64,000 nt of DNA from Oxalicibacterium flavum (GCF_014635065.1 NZ_BMCG01000005.1:1-64000); one strand, 5' to 3'; counted from the first letter of the stretch, positions 24,352 through 38,153 are shown. Numbers and translations: made by a program. The notes: generated by a model not told the origin, from the letters alone.

Positions 24352-26586
24352 CTATCCCTGCTTCCTGATGAAAATGACGGTCGACAGCGGCGGCAGCGTC
24401 AGGGCCAGCGACTGCGCCTGGCCGTGCGCCGGCACGGGGTCGGCGCTGACCTGGCCGGCATTGCCGAGGTTGCTGCCGCCATAGGCCGCGGCGTCGGTGT
24501 TGAGGGCTTCTTCCCAGGTGCCGCCTTCGGCCACGCCGATGCGGTAGTCGTGGCGCGGCACCGGCGTCATGTTGCAGACGGCCAGCACGTCGGGCGCGTT
24601 GGGACTCATGCGCACGAAGGCGAACACGCTGTTCGCGCTGTCGTCGCCGACCACCCAGCGGAAGCCGGACGGCTGGCAGTCGCTTTCGTGCAGCGCCGGT
24701 TCGGCCACGTAGAAATGGTTGAGGTCGCGCACCAGGCGCTGGATGCCGCGATGGCGCGGATCGTCGAGCAGATGCCATTCGGGCGAGGCGTCGTGGTTCC
24801 ACTCGCCGAGCTGGCCGAACTCGCAACCCATGAACAGCAGTTTCTTGCCCGGATGCGTCCACATGAAGCCGAGGTAGGCGCGCAGGTTGGCGAGCTTCTG
24901 CCAGTCGTCGCCCGGCATTTTGCCGAGCAGCGAGCCCTTGCCGTGCACCACTTCGTCGTGTGAGATCGGCAGCACGAAGTGTTCGGAATACGCATAGACC
25001 ATGCCGAAGGTCATGTCGTTGTGGTGATGGCGGCGGTGCACCGGGTCGTGCGCCATGTAGCGCAACGTGTCGTGCATCCAGCCCATGTTCCACTTGTATG
25101 CAAAGCCGAGGCCGTTGTCCTTGACGGCGCCGGTCACGCCGGGCCAGGCCGTTGACTCTTCCGCGATCACCAGTGCGCCCGGGCAGCGCTCGGCCACCGC
25201 TTCGTTGAGTTCCTTGAGGAAGGCGACGGCTTCGAGGTTCTCGCGTCCGCCGTGGATGTTGGGCACCCACTCGCCTTCCTTGCGGCTGTAGTCGCGATAG
25301 AGCATGGAAGCCACCGCATCGACGCGCAGGCCGTCGACGTGGAAATGTTCGAGCCATTCGAGCGCGGAAGCGATCAGGAAGCCGCGCACCTCGTTGCGGC
25401 CGAAGTTGTAGATCAGCGTGTTCCAGTCCTGGTGGAAGCCTTCGCGGGGATCGGCGTGTTCGTAGAGATGCGTGCCGTCGAACTGGGCGAGGCCGTGCGC
25501 ATCCGACGGGAAGTGCGCGGGCACCCAGTCGAGGATGACGCCGAGCCCGGCGTTGTGGCAGCGGTCGACGAAGCTGGCGAAGGCGGCCGGCGTGCCGAAG
25601 CGCGCGCTCGGCGCGAACTGCGACAGCGGCTGGTAGCCCCACGAGCCGGCGAACGGATGCTCCATGATCGGCAGGAATTCCAGGTGCGTGAAACCCATGC
25701 CGAGCGCATACGGAATCAGGCGGTCGCCGAGTTCGTGCCAGTCGAGATTGCGGTTGCCGTCCTCGAGCACGCGCAGCCACGAGCCGGCATGGACTTCATA
25801 GACGGCCATCGGCGCGGCGCACGGGCGCAGTTCGTTGCGCGTCTTCATCCACGTTTCGTCGCTCCAGCGGAACGGCGTGGCAGGGGCCACCACCGAGCCG
25901 GTCGCCGGCGGCAGTTCGGTGGCGCGCGCCACCGGGTCGGCCTTCAGCGGCAGCAGGCGGCCGTCGAGGTCCAGCAGTTCGTACTTGTAGCGCTCGCCGG
26001 CGCCCAGGCGCGGGATGAACAGTTCCCACACGCCGGCCTGCTGACGCAGGCGCATCGGATGGCGGCGGCCGTCCCAGCCGTTGAAGTCGCCGACCACCGA
26101 GACGCGCCGCGCATTGGGCGCCCAGACCGCGAAGCGCGTCCCTTCGACGCCGTCGATGTTCATCGGGATCGCACCGAGGCAGCGGCCGAGTTCGCGGTGC
26201 CGGCCTTCGGCGATCAGGTGCAGGTCGAGTTCGCCCAACAGCAGGCCGAAGGCATAGGGGTCCTCGGTTTCCTGCACGGTGTCGCCGTCGGCGCCGGGCC
26301 ACGCGATGTCCAGCGTGTAGCCACTGGCCGCCTGTTTCGCCGGCAGATGGCCTATAGGCAGATGGCCAATGAACAGGCCGCTGTGTTCGTGCTGCGCCAG
26401 TTCGACCGATTCCTTGCCGCAGCGCGCGTGGACTGCGCGTGCGCCAGGCTGGAAGGTGCGCACCACGGTGTGGCGGCCGTCGGCATGCGGGCCGAGAAAG
26501 GCGAACGGATCGCCGAGCCGACCCTTCAGCAGGGCATCCTGCTGCGCCGGGAGCGAACTTGCGGATGAAACGGATACTTCGGACAT
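24352..26586 (-). CDS. glgB: 1,4-alpha-glucan branching enzyme
   Basis: The 744-residue enzyme creates alpha-1,6 branches in alpha-glucan. It has the long form: an N1 region plus CBM48 (about 20-235; [21 protein letters not shown]). A GH13 barrel follows with the nucleophile Asp near 423 (GLRVDAVAS), the Glu near 476 ([11 protein letters not shown]) and [14 protein letters not shown]-terminal all-beta domain closes the protein. The ATG at 26586 is two bases beyond the treS stop. In the GlgE pathway GlgB branches the linear chains built from maltose-1-phosphate. Confidence 0.94.
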   Translation of the reverse strand: MSEVSVSSASSLPAQQDALLKGRLGDPFAFLGPHADGRHTVVRTFQPGARAVHARCGKESVELAQHEHSGLFIGHLPIGHLPAKQAASGYTLDIAWPGADGDTVQETEDPYAFGLLLGELDLHLIAEGRHRELGRCLGAIPMNIDGVEGTRFAVWAPNARRVSVVGDFNGWDGRRHPMRLRQQAGVWELFIPRLGAGERYKYELLDLDGRLLPLKADPVARATELPPATGSVVAPATPFRWSDETWMKTRNELRPCAAPMAVYEVHAGSWLRVLEDGNRNLDWHELGDRLIPYALGMGFTHLEFLPIMEHPFAGSWGYQPLSQFAPSARFGTPAAFASFVDRCHNAGLGVILDWVPAHFPSDAHGLAQFDGTHLYEHADPREGFHQDWNTLIYNFGRNEVRGFLIASALEWLEHFHVDGLRVDAVASMLYRDYSRKEGEWVPNIHGGRENLEAVAFLKELNEAVAERCPGALVIAEESTAWPGVTGAVKDNGLGFAYKWNMGWMHDTLRYMAHDPVHRRHHHNDMTFGMVYAYSEHFVLPISHDEVVHGKGSLLGKMPGDDWQKLANLRAYLGFMWTHPGKKLLFMGCEFGQLGEWNHDASPEWHLLDDPRHRGIQRLVRDLNHFYVAEPALHESDCQPSGFRWVVGDDSANSVFAFVRMSPNAPDVLAVCNMTPVPRHDYRIGVAEGGTWEEALNTDAAAYGGSNLGNAGQVSADPVPAHGQAQSLALTLPPLSTVIFIRKQG

Positions 26587-26588
26587 CG

Positions 26589-29930
<3,342 letters not shown>

Positions 29931-29953
29931 GGGCTGCCTTCATCTCCTTTTGT

Positions 29954-32900
29954 TCAAGCGATTGCCTGGCCGGCTGGGCGCACGCGCCAGATGGCAAACG
30001 GCAATTGCTGCGGATCGAGGTGAATCCGCTGCTGCCTGCCGCGCCAGGCAAACCGGCTTTCGCTCATCAGTTCCTCCACCTGTACTTCGGCATCGTCGTG
30101 CAGGCCGAAGCGCCACAGCGGCAGGTCGATCGTCGCTTCGTGCGCGGCGAACGGATCGAGATTGATCGCCACCAGCAGCGTGTTGTCGCCGAAGCGGTCG
30201 GCCGCCGCGCCGCGCACCGACTTGGAGAAATACAGGATGTGTTCGTCGGATGCATCGTGGAAACGCACGTTCAGATGCGTGTGCAGCGCCGGATTGCCGC
30301 TGCGGATGCGGTTGAGCTGGCCGACCTCGTGCACGATGTTGCCGGGCCGCTGCCAGTCCCAGGCGCGGATCTCGTATTTCTCCGAATCCAGATATTCCTC
30401 CTTTCCTGTGACAGCCTGCGCCTCGCACAGTTCGAAACCGCTGTAGACGCCCCACAGGCCCGACAGCGTGGCGGCCAGCGCGGCGCGGATCAGGAAGCCC
30501 GGGCGGCCCGAGCGCTGCAGGAAGAAGGGATTGATGTCCGGCGTGTTGACGAAGAAGTGCGGGCGGAAGAAGTCGCGCGGCGGACCCTGCGTCAGTTCGG
30601 TCAGGTAATCGATGAATTCCTGCTTGTTATGGCGCCACGTGAAATACGTGTACGACTGCGAAAAGCCGACCTTGGCGAGCCGGTACATCGGCTTGGGCCG
30701 CGTGAAGGCTTCCGACAGGAAGATCACGTCCGGATGGCGCGCGCGCACGTCGCCGATCATCCATTCCCAGAACGGCAGCGGCTTGGTGTGCGGATTATCG
30801 ACACGGAACACGCGCACGCCTTCGCGCACCCACATCAGCACCACGTCGCGCAGCGCGAGCCACAGGTCCGGCACCGCATCCGCCGCATAGAAATCGACGT
30901 TGACGATGTCCTCGTATTTCTTCGGCGGGTTTTCCGCGTAGCGGATCGAGCCGTCGGGCCGCCACGCGAACCATTCGGGATGCTCGGCCAGCCACGGGTG
31001 GTCGGGCGAGCACTGGATCGCGAAGTCGAGCGCGATCTCGAGTCCATGCGCATGCGCGACTTCCTGCATGCGACGGAAATCGGCCAGCGTGCCGAGCTGC
31101 GGATGCACGGCATCGTGGCCGCCGTCGGCCGAACCGATCGCGTACGGACTGCCCGGATCGTCGGGTGTCGGCGTCAGCGTATTGTTCTTGCCCTTCTTGT
31201 TCTTGCTGCCGATCGGATGGATGGGCGGAAAGTAGAGCGTGTCGAAGCCCATGTCGCGCACCGCCGGAATGCGCGCGATGACGTCGTCGAAGGTGCCGTG
31301 GCGGTTGACGTCGCCGCTCTGCGAGCGCGGAAACAGTTCGTACCAGCTCGAGAATTCGGCGGCGCGGCGTTCGACGTCGATGCGGTACTCGTCGCTGCGG
31401 GCGATGAATGCGCGCAGATCGGCGTCGCGCATCAGCTGCGCGGTGTCCTCGGACAGCAGCAGCGCGATCGCGGCGACGCGATCCTCGTCGGCCATGTTCT
31501 TTTTCTTCGCCGCCTTTGGCAGCTGCTTGAGCAATTTTTTCAGCGCGGCGGTCTGCCTGCCTTCTTCTTCCTGGTTGGCAAGTGTCTTCTCGACCAGCAG
31601 CCGGCCTTCCTGCAGTTCGAGCGACACGTCGAGCCCGGCGCGCACCTTCTTGTCGAGTTCGTCGCGATAGCTGGCAAAGTCGTCGCGCCATGCCTCGACC
31701 GCGAACAGATGGCGGCCGATGCGCTGCAGCGGCAGCACCGCGTGCCAGCGGTCGTTGACGGTGTGCTGCATGGGCACGCGCCGCCATTGCTTGTCGTCGG
31801 CGGCGCGCCACAGCACGGCGGCTGCCAGCTTGTCGTGGCCGTCGCTGAAGATGTCGGCCTCGACCTCGATCAGGCTGCCGGCGATGCGCTTGGCCGGAAA
31901 GCGGCCGTCGTCGACGACCGGTGTGACCTGTTCGATGGCAATGCGCGGATTCCTGGCGGCGCGCGTGGCGGCTGCCTTGCCGCCGGCCGGCAGCAGGATC
32001 GGCCGCAGCGTATGCAGACGCAGTGTCTGCACCTCACCCGCAGCCAGCGTAGGGACGGGTTCGTCGGCGCAGGCCCAGCCGCTGGTGCACTCGCGCAGCA
32101 GCGGCGCCGTCAGCGCATGCGGATGATGCAGATCGGCATTGATGACGATCAGTTCCGCTTCGCGCGCGCCGGGTTCGGCCCGCAACAGCAGGGCGAGATC
32201 GGCATGCGGCGCGGAGGCGAGCTGCAGCATGCCATGCGGCATCTTGCGAGCGGCAAGTTCGCGATTGACTGCGCGGACTTCCTGCGAGAGGTCGCAGTAT
32301 GGCTGCTGCATCCATTGCAGATCGCGAGGCAGCTCGGTCAGCACGGTACCGCTGGCGTGTTCGAAGCCGGCGCACAGCAGGATGCCGTCGCCGGTGGCGG
32401 CCGCGCTCAACAGCGCGCGGCGATAGGCACGCCGGGCGCTTGCTGCGTCGTCCAGATGCAGGCGATGCAGCAGGCGCGGACCGGCCGGGTCTTCCGGAGC
32501 GACGAGCACCGGTGCAATCGCCGCCAGCCGCTGGTGTTCCTCGACGTACCAGCCGGCGCGGCAGTCCCACCAAGCGTCCGAGGCGAACGCGCCGTCGAAG
32601 CCGCAGTCGCGCAGGTCGTGAAGACGATCGCCGGGCACGCCGGGTGTCCATGCGAGAAACACGCTCTGCGGATGGACCGCACGCGTATCGGCAATCAGGG
32701 TTTGCCATAGCCATGGCGCGACACGTGCCAGCGAGAGGCAGCGAAAGCCGGCCACGCCTGCTTCCAGCCATTGCGCGAGCTGCTGTTTCCAGTAGCGGTG
32801 CGCAAGCTCGAGGCCGGCGGCGTCGAGCCGCAGCAGCGCATGGTCGGACCTGTCGGGTGCGTGCTGAAAGCGCGGATCGGGCAGCTCCTGCGGATCGTGC

Positions 32901-33214
32901 GCGGTGGAATAGAACTGCGCCGCCTGTTGCGCATGCAACGGATGGGTGCGCGGCAGGCGGTCGAGTTCGAGGTCGAACAGCAGGCGCAGGCCGGCATCCC
33001 GGCAGGCCTTGGCGAGGCGGCCAACGGTGTCGTCGCAGTCGGTGCCCGCGACCGGCAGCACAATGGCGGCGCAATCGGTCAGCAGCAGCGAATCGAAGCC
33101 GAGGCCGGCGACGTGCGCGAGAAGGTGCGGCCAGCCGTCGGCACGGGCGAGGGAGGCGGCGGCAATGCAATAGAGGCGCGGCGCACGGGCGCGCGCGGCG
33201 GTGTGGCTAGGCAT
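29954..33214 (-). CDS. glgE: GlgE-type maltosyltransferase with a degenerate N-terminal GH13-like region
   Basis: GlgE extends alpha-1,4-glucans with maltose-1-phosphate. The GlgE core is the last two thirds (about residues 420-1086). Its nucleophile Asp is near 806 ([19 protein letters not shown] split), its Glu near 835 ([12 protein letters not shown]), with [18 protein letters not shown] and [10 protein letters not shown]. About 400 residues precede it and look like a partial alpha-amylase barrel. The catalytic positions there are replaced: GFRCLSLA has no Asp, and FLAWTPG has Trp for Glu. The product is therefore much longer than classical GlgE (about 660-700). The ATG at 33214 was chosen because the frame above it (to 33334) is unlike any protein and crosses the leader after the glgA terminator. 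Confidence 0.9.
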   Translation of the reverse strand: MPSHTAARARAPRLYCIAAASLARADGWPHLLAHVAGLGFDSLLLTDCAAIVLPVAGTDCDDTVGRLAKACRDAGLRLLFDLELDRLPRTHPLHAQQAAQFYSTAHDPQELPDPRFQHAPDRSDHALLRLDAAGLELAHRYWKQQLAQWLEAGVAGFRCLSLARVAPWLWQTLIADTRAVHPQSVFLAWTPGVPGDRLHDLRDCGFDGAFASDAWWDCRAGWYVEEHQRLAAIAPVLVAPEDPAGPRLLHRLHLDDAASARRAYRRALLSAAATGDGILLCAGFEHASGTVLTELPRDLQWMQQPYCDLSQEVRAVNRELAARKMPHGMLQLASAPHADLALLLRAEPGAREAELIVINADLHHPHALTAPLLRECTSGWACADEPVPTLAAGEVQTLRLHTLRPILLPAGGKAAATRAARNPRIAIEQVTPVVDDGRFPAKRIAGSLIEVEADIFSDGHDKLAAAVLWRAADDKQWRRVPMQHTVNDRWHAVLPLQRIGRHLFAVEAWRDDFASYRDELDKKVRAGLDVSLELQEGRLLVEKTLANQEEEGRQTAALKKLLKQLPKAAKKKNMADEDRVAAIALLLSEDTAQLMRDADLRAFIARSDEYRIDVERRAAEFSSWYELFPRSQSGDVNRHGTFDDVIARIPAVRDMGFDTLYFPPIHPIGSKNKKGKNNTLTPTPDDPGSPYAIGSADGGHDAVHPQLGTLADFRRMQEVAHAHGLEIALDFAIQCSPDHPWLAEHPEWFAWRPDGSIRYAENPPKKYEDIVNVDFYAADAVPDLWLALRDVVLMWVREGVRVFRVDNPHTKPLPFWEWMIGDVRARHPDVIFLSEAFTRPKPMYRLAKVGFSQSYTYFTWRHNKQEFIDYLTELTQGPPRDFFRPHFFVNTPDINPFFLQRSGRPGFLIRAALAATLSGLWGVYSGFELCEAQAVTGKEEYLDSEKYEIRAWDWQRPGNIVHEVGQLNRIRSGNPALHTHLNVRFHDASDEHILYFSKSVRGAAADRFGDNTLLVAINLDPFAAHEATIDLPLWRFGLHDDAEVQVEELMSESRFAWRGRQQRIHLDPQQLPFAIWRVRPAGQAIA

Positions 33215-33304
33215 GGTCAGGACACGTGACGATTGGAGTGACCGCAGTCGGGGCGACCGCAGCGGGATGCGGCGCCGTCGATCCGGAATGGAGCCGGCCG
33301 AACG

Positions 33305-33328
33305 AAAAGAGACGGGCTGACCCGTCTC
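33305..33328 (-). terminator. terminator-like hairpin between glgA and glgE
   Basis: GAGACGGG (33309-33316) and CCCGTCTC (33321-33328) form a perfect 8-bp stem around CTGA. Read leftward it is followed by TTTT (33305-33308). It would end, or partly attenuate, the glgA transcript before the glgE-treY run. Confidence 0.75.
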
Positions 33329-33380
33329 CAACAATCACCCGGTACGGCAAGGCATGCGGTGGAAACGCCATGCGTTCCCC

Positions 33381-34922
33381 TCATGCCGTCATCTGCAGCA
33401 GCGACGGATTCACCAGCGGGGTGGTAGTGCGGGGCTTGAGCAGGTCTCGAAACAGCACCCGCGCACTCGCCGGCGCGATCTGCGCATAGAGACGCACATA
33501 GGCCGCGGCCGGACCGTTCCACGAGTAGTCGCCGGCCATCGCGTTGCGCTGCATGGCCTGCCAGGCGGTTGGCCTGGCGTACAGCGCCAGCGCGCGTGCC
33601 ACGGCGTGTTCGAGATCGGCCGGCGCTTCGCCGGTGAACAGGATGCCGTTGGCACCGGCCGCGATGTCGGCACCTTCGCCGGCATCGATGACGGTGTCGC
33701 ACAGGCCGCCGACGCCGGATGCGACCGGGATCGTGCCGTACAGCATGGCATAGATCGGCGTCAGGCCGAACGGCTCGAAGCGGGTCGGATGCAGCAGGAT
33801 GTCGGCGCCTGCGTGCAGCGCATGCGCGCGCTGCTCGTCGTAGCCGATGTGCACGCCGACGCGATCCGGATGCGCGGCGGCGAATTGCAGGAAGCGCTCC
33901 TCGTACTGCGGTTCGCCGCAGCCGTGGATGGCAATCTGCAGATGCGGATGCTGTTCGAGCAGTTGCGGCAGCGCGTCGAGGATCACGTCGGCCATCTTCT
34001 GGTGCGTGATGCGGCTGCCCACCGCCAGCAGCGGCGTGAACTGCTGTACCGGCAGGTTGAACAGGCGCTGCAGCTCGCGCTTGCAGGCAGCCTTGCCACC
34101 CATGTTGTCGAGGTTGAAGTTGCGCTTGATGCGGCGGTCGGTGGCCGGGTTCCAGGTGTCGAGGTCGACGCCGTTGGGAATCGCGCTCAGCATGTGCTTG
34201 CGGCGATTCAGGATGTCCTGCATGCCATAGCCGAGTTCGCCGAGGATTTCCTGCGCGTAGGTCTTGCTGACGGTGGTGATCGCGTCAGACCAGGCGATGC
34301 CGGCTTTCAGGTAACTCATCTTGCCCCAGAATTCCATGCCGTCGGCCGTGATCATGTCGGCCGGGATGCCGATCTGTTCAGCCTTGTCGAGCGGGAAATT
34401 ACCCTGGAAGGCGAGGTTGTGGATGGTCAGCACGCTGCCGACGTTGGTGATGTTCTCCCGTTTCAGCAGCGCCGGGATCAGGCCCGCGTGCCAGTCGTTG
34501 GCCTGCACCACGTGCGGTACCGGATACGGCGTCTTGCCGGCGCACACGCGTACCGCCGCATGCGCGAGCGAGGCGAAGGCAATCGCGTTGTCGTCGAGTT
34601 CCTGGCCGTTGCGATCCACGTAGGGATTGGCGGTACGGCTGTCGAACAGCGGCGAACGTACCAGCAGCAGCTTCACGCCGGAATCCGGCATGCTGCCTTG
34701 CAGCAGCTCGGCGTCGCCGCCGGGCAGGCCCGGCAGGTCGGCGATTTTCGTCAGCTTGGTGGCACCGGCGATGGCGGCCGGATAGCCGGGCATCATGATG
34801 GTGGCATCCACCCGCAGCGCCGACAGGCTCGCGGCCAGCGCGCCGATGACGTCGGCCAGGCCGCCGGTCTTGACAAGGGGAACGGCTTCGGAGGTGACGA
34901 GAAGAACACGTGGTTGTGACAT
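33381..34922 (-). CDS. glgA: glycogen synthase (GT5)
   Basis: The 513-residue bacterial glycogen synthase transfers glucose from ADP-glucose to growing alpha-glucan. It begins with the family signature SEAVPLVKTGGLADVIGAL, whose Lys in KTGGL binds the nucleotide sugar. It contains VVQANDWHAGLIPALL and the C-terminal donor-site motif ADILLHPTRFEPFGLTPIYAM. The start has a strong ribosome-binding site (AGGAG). It is separated from the glgE-treY run by 166 bp and a hairpin terminator. ADP-glucose pyrophosphorylase (glgC) is not in the window. Confidence 0.94.
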   Translation of the reverse strand: MSQPRVLLVTSEAVPLVKTGGLADVIGALAASLSALRVDATIMMPGYPAAIAGATKLTKIADLPGLPGGDAELLQGSMPDSGVKLLLVRSPLFDSRTANPYVDRNGQELDDNAIAFASLAHAAVRVCAGKTPYPVPHVVQANDWHAGLIPALLKRENITNVGSVLTIHNLAFQGNFPLDKAEQIGIPADMITADGMEFWGKMSYLKAGIAWSDAITTVSKTYAQEILGELGYGMQDILNRRKHMLSAIPNGVDLDTWNPATDRRIKRNFNLDNMGGKAACKRELQRLFNLPVQQFTPLLAVGSRITHQKMADVILDALPQLLEQHPHLQIAIHGCGEPQYEERFLQFAAAHPDRVGVHIGYDEQRAHALHAGADILLHPTRFEPFGLTPIYAMLYGTIPVASGVGGLCDTVIDAGEGADIAAGANGILFTGEAPADLEHAVARALALYARPTAWQAMQRNAMAGDYSWNGPAAAYVRLYAQIAPASARVLFRDLLKPRTTTPLVNPSLLQMTA

Positions 34923-35047
34923 TTACTTCTCCTAGGTAAATGCGGCGGCTTTTGGCGTGCTGCATGCGGTCGTTTGGTTGCTGAGTACCTTACCGAATCC
35001 TGACGAAATATCGAATCAGACACCGCCTCGACTATTTGTAAGAAAAC

Positions 35048-35061
35048 GTTACCGACGTAAC
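35048..35061. promoter_or_regulatory. inverted repeat upstream of glgA
   Basis: GTTAC-CGAC-GTAAC has two perfect 5-bp arms and lies about 126 bp before the glgA start in an A+T-rich patch. It could be an operator; no matching copy was seen elsewhere in the window. Confidence 0.3.
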
Positions 35062-35259
35062 ATTTGGAGAGGCTTTACTTAGTGATAGCACATTGCCTGC
35101 GAGAAGTCGCTTGCGCAACATGATATTTCCTCATGCGGTTATTACTGGAATACATGTTGCCGGGTCATTGCGCATTGGCATCCAAGTAGGAAGATAGCAA
35201 GGCCTGTGCCCGGGATTTGCACGCAGCTAGTGCGTCGGGGTGCCAATGCGGTGCGCCGC

Positions 35260-35520
35260 TCAGAGCGGCACTTGCCATACTGCATCTTCCGCTGCCACGA
35301 AGATGCGCTCTCCTGCCTGCGGCGAGATGGAAAAGCCGCCGGTGAACGCGCCGAACGACGGCAGCGCCATGCCGTGCGGACCGATCACGAAGCGGGGCCG
35401 GAAGTCGCCGAAGAACAGGATTCCACGGGCCGTGCGTGTCGGCCAGCGCCGTCAGTCTCTGCAGGTTGTCGCCGGTGGTCCGCCGCAGTATTGCGTCGCA
35501 ATGCGCGCGCCTGCTGTCTG
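35260..35520 (-). pseudogene. decayed remnant resembling the ligase-associated phosphoesterase PdeM
   Basis: The leftward strand carries a C-terminal piece ending at a TGA at 35260-35262. It reads RFVIGPHGMALPSFGAFTGG followed by a PQAGERIF tail, which resembles the end of PdeM (DNA ligase-associated metallophosphoesterase). Just upstream, after a frame change, CDAILRRTTGDNLQRLTALAD resembles the early TT-x-x-x-L-x-R-L element that precedes the first GDF metal motif of PdeM. The two pieces meet near FFGDF, so most of the metal-binding core between them is missing. This looks like a gene reduced by an internal deletion and frameshifts. The match was made by eye and needs a search. Confidence 0.6.
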
Positions 35521-35626
35521 TACGCGCATTAACAGAGCGCGTGTTCCCCTTGTTGTCTCTTCCTGCCGAACTTAAGCGCGCGCGGCCCTGTCACATTGGC
35601 ACCCCGAACCCTGCCGGAAGCTGCCG

Positions 35627-37765
35627 ATGAAGCCCTTTCTCCGCGATGCGCGTGCCTGCCGTTCCGCCGATTTTCCCTCTGTTTTTCCTTCCGTTTCCGC
35701 GATGGCCGTGCTGTCGCGCAGCGCGCTCGGCGGCGCGGTGCTGGCTGCTTTCGCCTTCGAGGCGCACGCGCAACAGTCCGAGCAGCAGTTGCAGGAGGTG
35801 GTGGTCAGCGCCAGCCGCGCCGAGCAGGAACGCTTCGATGCGCCGGCCGCGGTCGATGTGGTGCAGGTTGACCCGTTCGCGCAGCAGTCGCCGCTGGTGA
35901 ACATGTCGGAACTGCTGTCGGGCGTGCCGGGGCTGCAGGTGCGCGAGCGCCAGAACTACGCGCAGGACCTGCAGATTTCGGTGCGCGGCTTCGGCACGCG
36001 CTCGACCTTCGGCGTGCGCGGCGTGCGCATCCTGATCGACGGCATCCCGGCCACCATGCCCGACGGGCAGGGGCAGGCGGCCACCGCCAGCCTCGCCTCG
36101 GCCAGCCGCATCGAGGTGCTGCGCGGTCCGCTGGCGCAGCTCTACGGCAATGCCGCCGGCGGCGTGGTGCAGGTGTTCAGCAAGGACCCGCCGTTGCAGC
36201 CGCAGGGCGAGCTGTCGCTGGGCGCCGGTTCCGATGGTCAGCGTCAGTACGGGTTTTCGCTGGGTGGCGGCAGCGAGACGCTGGGCGCGGTGCTCGACGT
36301 CTCGCAGTATGCGACCGACGGCTACCGCGACCACAGCGCGGCGCGCCGCACCACCGTCAACGGCAAGGTGGTGGCGCGGCCGTCCGCCGACACCACCATC
36401 ACCGGCATCTTCAGCAGCTTCGACCAGCCGCTGTCGCAGGACCCGCTGGGCCTGACGCGTGCGGCCTTCATGAACGACCCGCGCGGCGTGGCGCCGAATG
36501 CGCTGACCTTCGATACGCGCAAGACCATCAGCCAGTCGCAACTCGGCGTGGTGGTCGAGCATCGGCTCGGTGCGCAGGACACGCTGAACGCGCGCATCTA
36601 TGGCGGCGAGCGGCAGGTGTTCCAGACGCTGGGCTTCGCCGGCGGGCCGACCTCGGCCGGTGGCGTGATCGATCTCGACCGCGGCTACGGCGGCGCCGGC
36701 GCGAGCTGGACGCACCGGCAGACGGTCAACGGCTTGCCGCTGCAATGGACGCTGGGCGCCGACTTCGATACCCAGAGCGAGCGGCGCCAGGGTTTTGACA
36801 ATGCCTTCGGCACGCCGACCACGCTGCGCCGCGACGAGCGCGGCCGCGCGCGCAACCGCGATCTCTATGCGCAGGTTGACTGGACCTTCGCGCCACAGTG
36901 GCGCCTGATCGGCGGCGTGCGCAGCAGCGAGGTGCGGCTGGAAGTCGATGACGACTTCATCGCGCCCGGCAATCCCGACGACAGCGGCCGCGTCAAATAC
37001 CGCGCCACCAGCCCGGTCGCCGGCCTGCTGTGGAACGTGAGCGAGCGCGTGAACCTGTACGCCAACGTCGGCAAGGGCTTCGAGACGCCGACGCTGGCCG
37101 AGGCCGCCTACCGCGCCGGCGGCACCGGACCCAACCTCGACCTGGAAGCTTCGACCAGCGTGCAGGGCGAGATCGGCGCGCGCATCAAGGGCGAGCGGCA
37201 TGCGCTCGACCTGGCGCTGTTCCAGTCGCGCAGCAAGAACGAGATCGTGCCGCAGCAGACCGTGGGCGGCCGCTCGATCTTCCAGAACGTCGATGGCGTG
37301 CGCCGGCGCGGCGTGGAAGCGGCATGGCGCGCCGAGTGGGATGCGCGCTGGTCGTCGCAGCTTTCCTATACCTGGCTCGACGCACAGTTCCGCCGCGCCT
37401 TCGGCAATGCCGGCGGCACGGTGGCGGCCGGCAACCGCCTGCCGGGCGCGGCCGAACACAGCCTGTACGGCGAGCTGCAATACCGCTGGAACGAGAAGCT
37501 GTCGAGCGCGCTCGAGATGAGCGCCAGCAGCCGGACCTGGGTCAACGACGTCAACAGCGAGGCGGCGCCCGGCTATGCGGTCGTCAACCTGCGCGGTGGC
37601 TACCGCTTCGATGCCGGGCCGGCGAAGATGATGCTGTTCGGTCGCATCGACAACGTCTTCGACCGCGCATACGCGGGCTCGGTCATCGTCAACGACGGCA
37701 ACGGGCGCTTCTACGAACCGGCGCCGGGACGGCGGCTGTTCGTCGGCCTGCGCACGGCGTTCTGA
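35627..37765 (+). CDS. TonB-dependent outer-membrane receptor, YncD/PqqU-like
   Basis: The 712-residue protein has an export signal (cleavage near AFAFEAHAQQ, about residue 45) preceded by an unusually long head; an alternative ATG at 35702 would give a standard signal peptide. The plug domain contains VPGLQVRERQNYAQDLQISV, RGFGTRSTFGVRGVRI and DGIPATMPDGQGQ, close to E. coli YncD (PqqU). The 22-strand barrel ends at the aromatic Phe expected for outer-membrane insertion. PqqU imports pyrroloquinoline quinone, but no PQQ-related gene lies nearby, so that substrate is only a suggestion. It appears monocistronic. Confidence 0.85.
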   Translation: MKPFLRDARACRSADFPSVFPSVSAMAVLSRSALGGAVLAAFAFEAHAQQSEQQLQEVVVSASRAEQERFDAPAAVDVVQVDPFAQQSPLVNMSELLSGVPGLQVRERQNYAQDLQISVRGFGTRSTFGVRGVRILIDGIPATMPDGQGQAATASLASASRIEVLRGPLAQLYGNAAGGVVQVFSKDPPLQPQGELSLGAGSDGQRQYGFSLGGGSETLGAVLDVSQYATDGYRDHSAARRTTVNGKVVARPSADTTITGIFSSFDQPLSQDPLGLTRAAFMNDPRGVAPNALTFDTRKTISQSQLGVVVEHRLGAQDTLNARIYGGERQVFQTLGFAGGPTSAGGVIDLDRGYGGAGASWTHRQTVNGLPLQWTLGADFDTQSERRQGFDNAFGTPTTLRRDERGRARNRDLYAQVDWTFAPQWRLIGGVRSSEVRLEVDDDFIAPGNPDDSGRVKYRATSPVAGLLWNVSERVNLYANVGKGFETPTLAEAAYRAGGTGPNLDLEASTSVQGEIGARIKGERHALDLALFQSRSKNEIVPQQTVGGRSIFQNVDGVRRRGVEAAWRAEWDARWSSQLSYTWLDAQFRRAFGNAGGTVAAGNRLPGAAEHSLYGELQYRWNEKLSSALEMSASSRTWVNDVNSEAAPGYAVVNLRGGYRFDAGPAKMMLFGRIDNVFDRAYAGSVIVNDGNGRFYEPAPGRRLFVGLRTAF

Positions 37766-37937
37766 GACGCTGCCCCGGAATCGTGCCGAACCGCGCGGAT
37801 TCGCATGGAATGTGGGCTAGCGCACCGATGCATGACGCCTGCGCGGCGATAGTGGACGAGCGTAAAGGCCGCATCGCGATCATTCGAGACGCGGCCGCCG
37901 GCATCGACGATGCCCGCATTCTGAAAGGAGAAGCGAC

Positions 37938-38108
37938 ATGAACAAGGATCAAGTCAAAGGTTCCATCAAGGACGCGGCCGGCAAGGTGCAGCGCGAAGCC
38001 GGCAAGATCACCGGCAGCAAGGAGCAGCAAGTCAAGGGCGCTGCCCGCCAGGCCGAAGGCAAGGCGCAGAAGTCCTTTGGCAATGCCAAGGAACAGATGA
38101 AGAAATAA
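37938..38108 (+). CDS. CsbD-family small stress-type protein
   Basis: The 56-residue Lys/Gln/Ala-rich protein begins MNKDQVKGSIKDAAGKVQRE and continues with the GKITGS, KGAARQAEGKAQ pattern typical of CsbD. AAGGAG precedes the ATG with good spacing. CsbD proteins are very abundant hydrophilic helical proteins induced under general stress; their molecular role is not settled. A strong terminator follows directly, so it forms a compact single-gene unit. Confidence 0.9.
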   Translation: MNKDQVKGSIKDAAGKVQREAGKITGSKEQQVKGAARQAEGKAQKSFGNAKEQMKK

Positions 38109-38126
38109 GCTGTTCCATGACGGCAG

Positions 38127-38153
38127 AAGGCCCTCCATCGGAGGGCCTTTTTT
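38127..38153 (+). terminator. rho-independent terminator of the CsbD gene
   Basis: AAGGCCCTCC pairs with GGAGGGCCTT around ATC, followed by a T-run to 38153. It lies 18 bp after the stop codon. Confidence 0.93.

Larger units (their letters stand above)
34923..35626. other. 704-bp region without an intact gene
   Basis: The left part (34923-35200) is fairly A+T-rich and should hold the leftward glgA promoter; an inverted repeat lies at 35048-35061. The right part holds a decayed pdeM-like remnant on the opposite strand (35260-35520) and a short leader for the rightward TonB receptor gene. Short rightward frames in 35206-35630 have no family resemblance and are not proposed as genes. Confidence 0.6.

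Noticed and set aside
18258-24368. Long rightward open frames opposite malQ, treZ and glgX (for example 18258-20738, 20678-22267 and 22209-24368)
   Set aside because: They are antisense shadows of GH13/GH77 genes with clear catalytic motifs, and their products resemble no protein.
35206-35630. Short rightward frames between glgA and the TonB receptor
   Set aside because: They have no family resemblance and no ribosome-binding site, and lie opposite the PdeM-like remnant.
35591-37480. A 629-codon leftward frame opposite the TonB receptor
   Set aside because: It is antisense to a full-length receptor with intact plug and barrel; composition is typical of a shadow.
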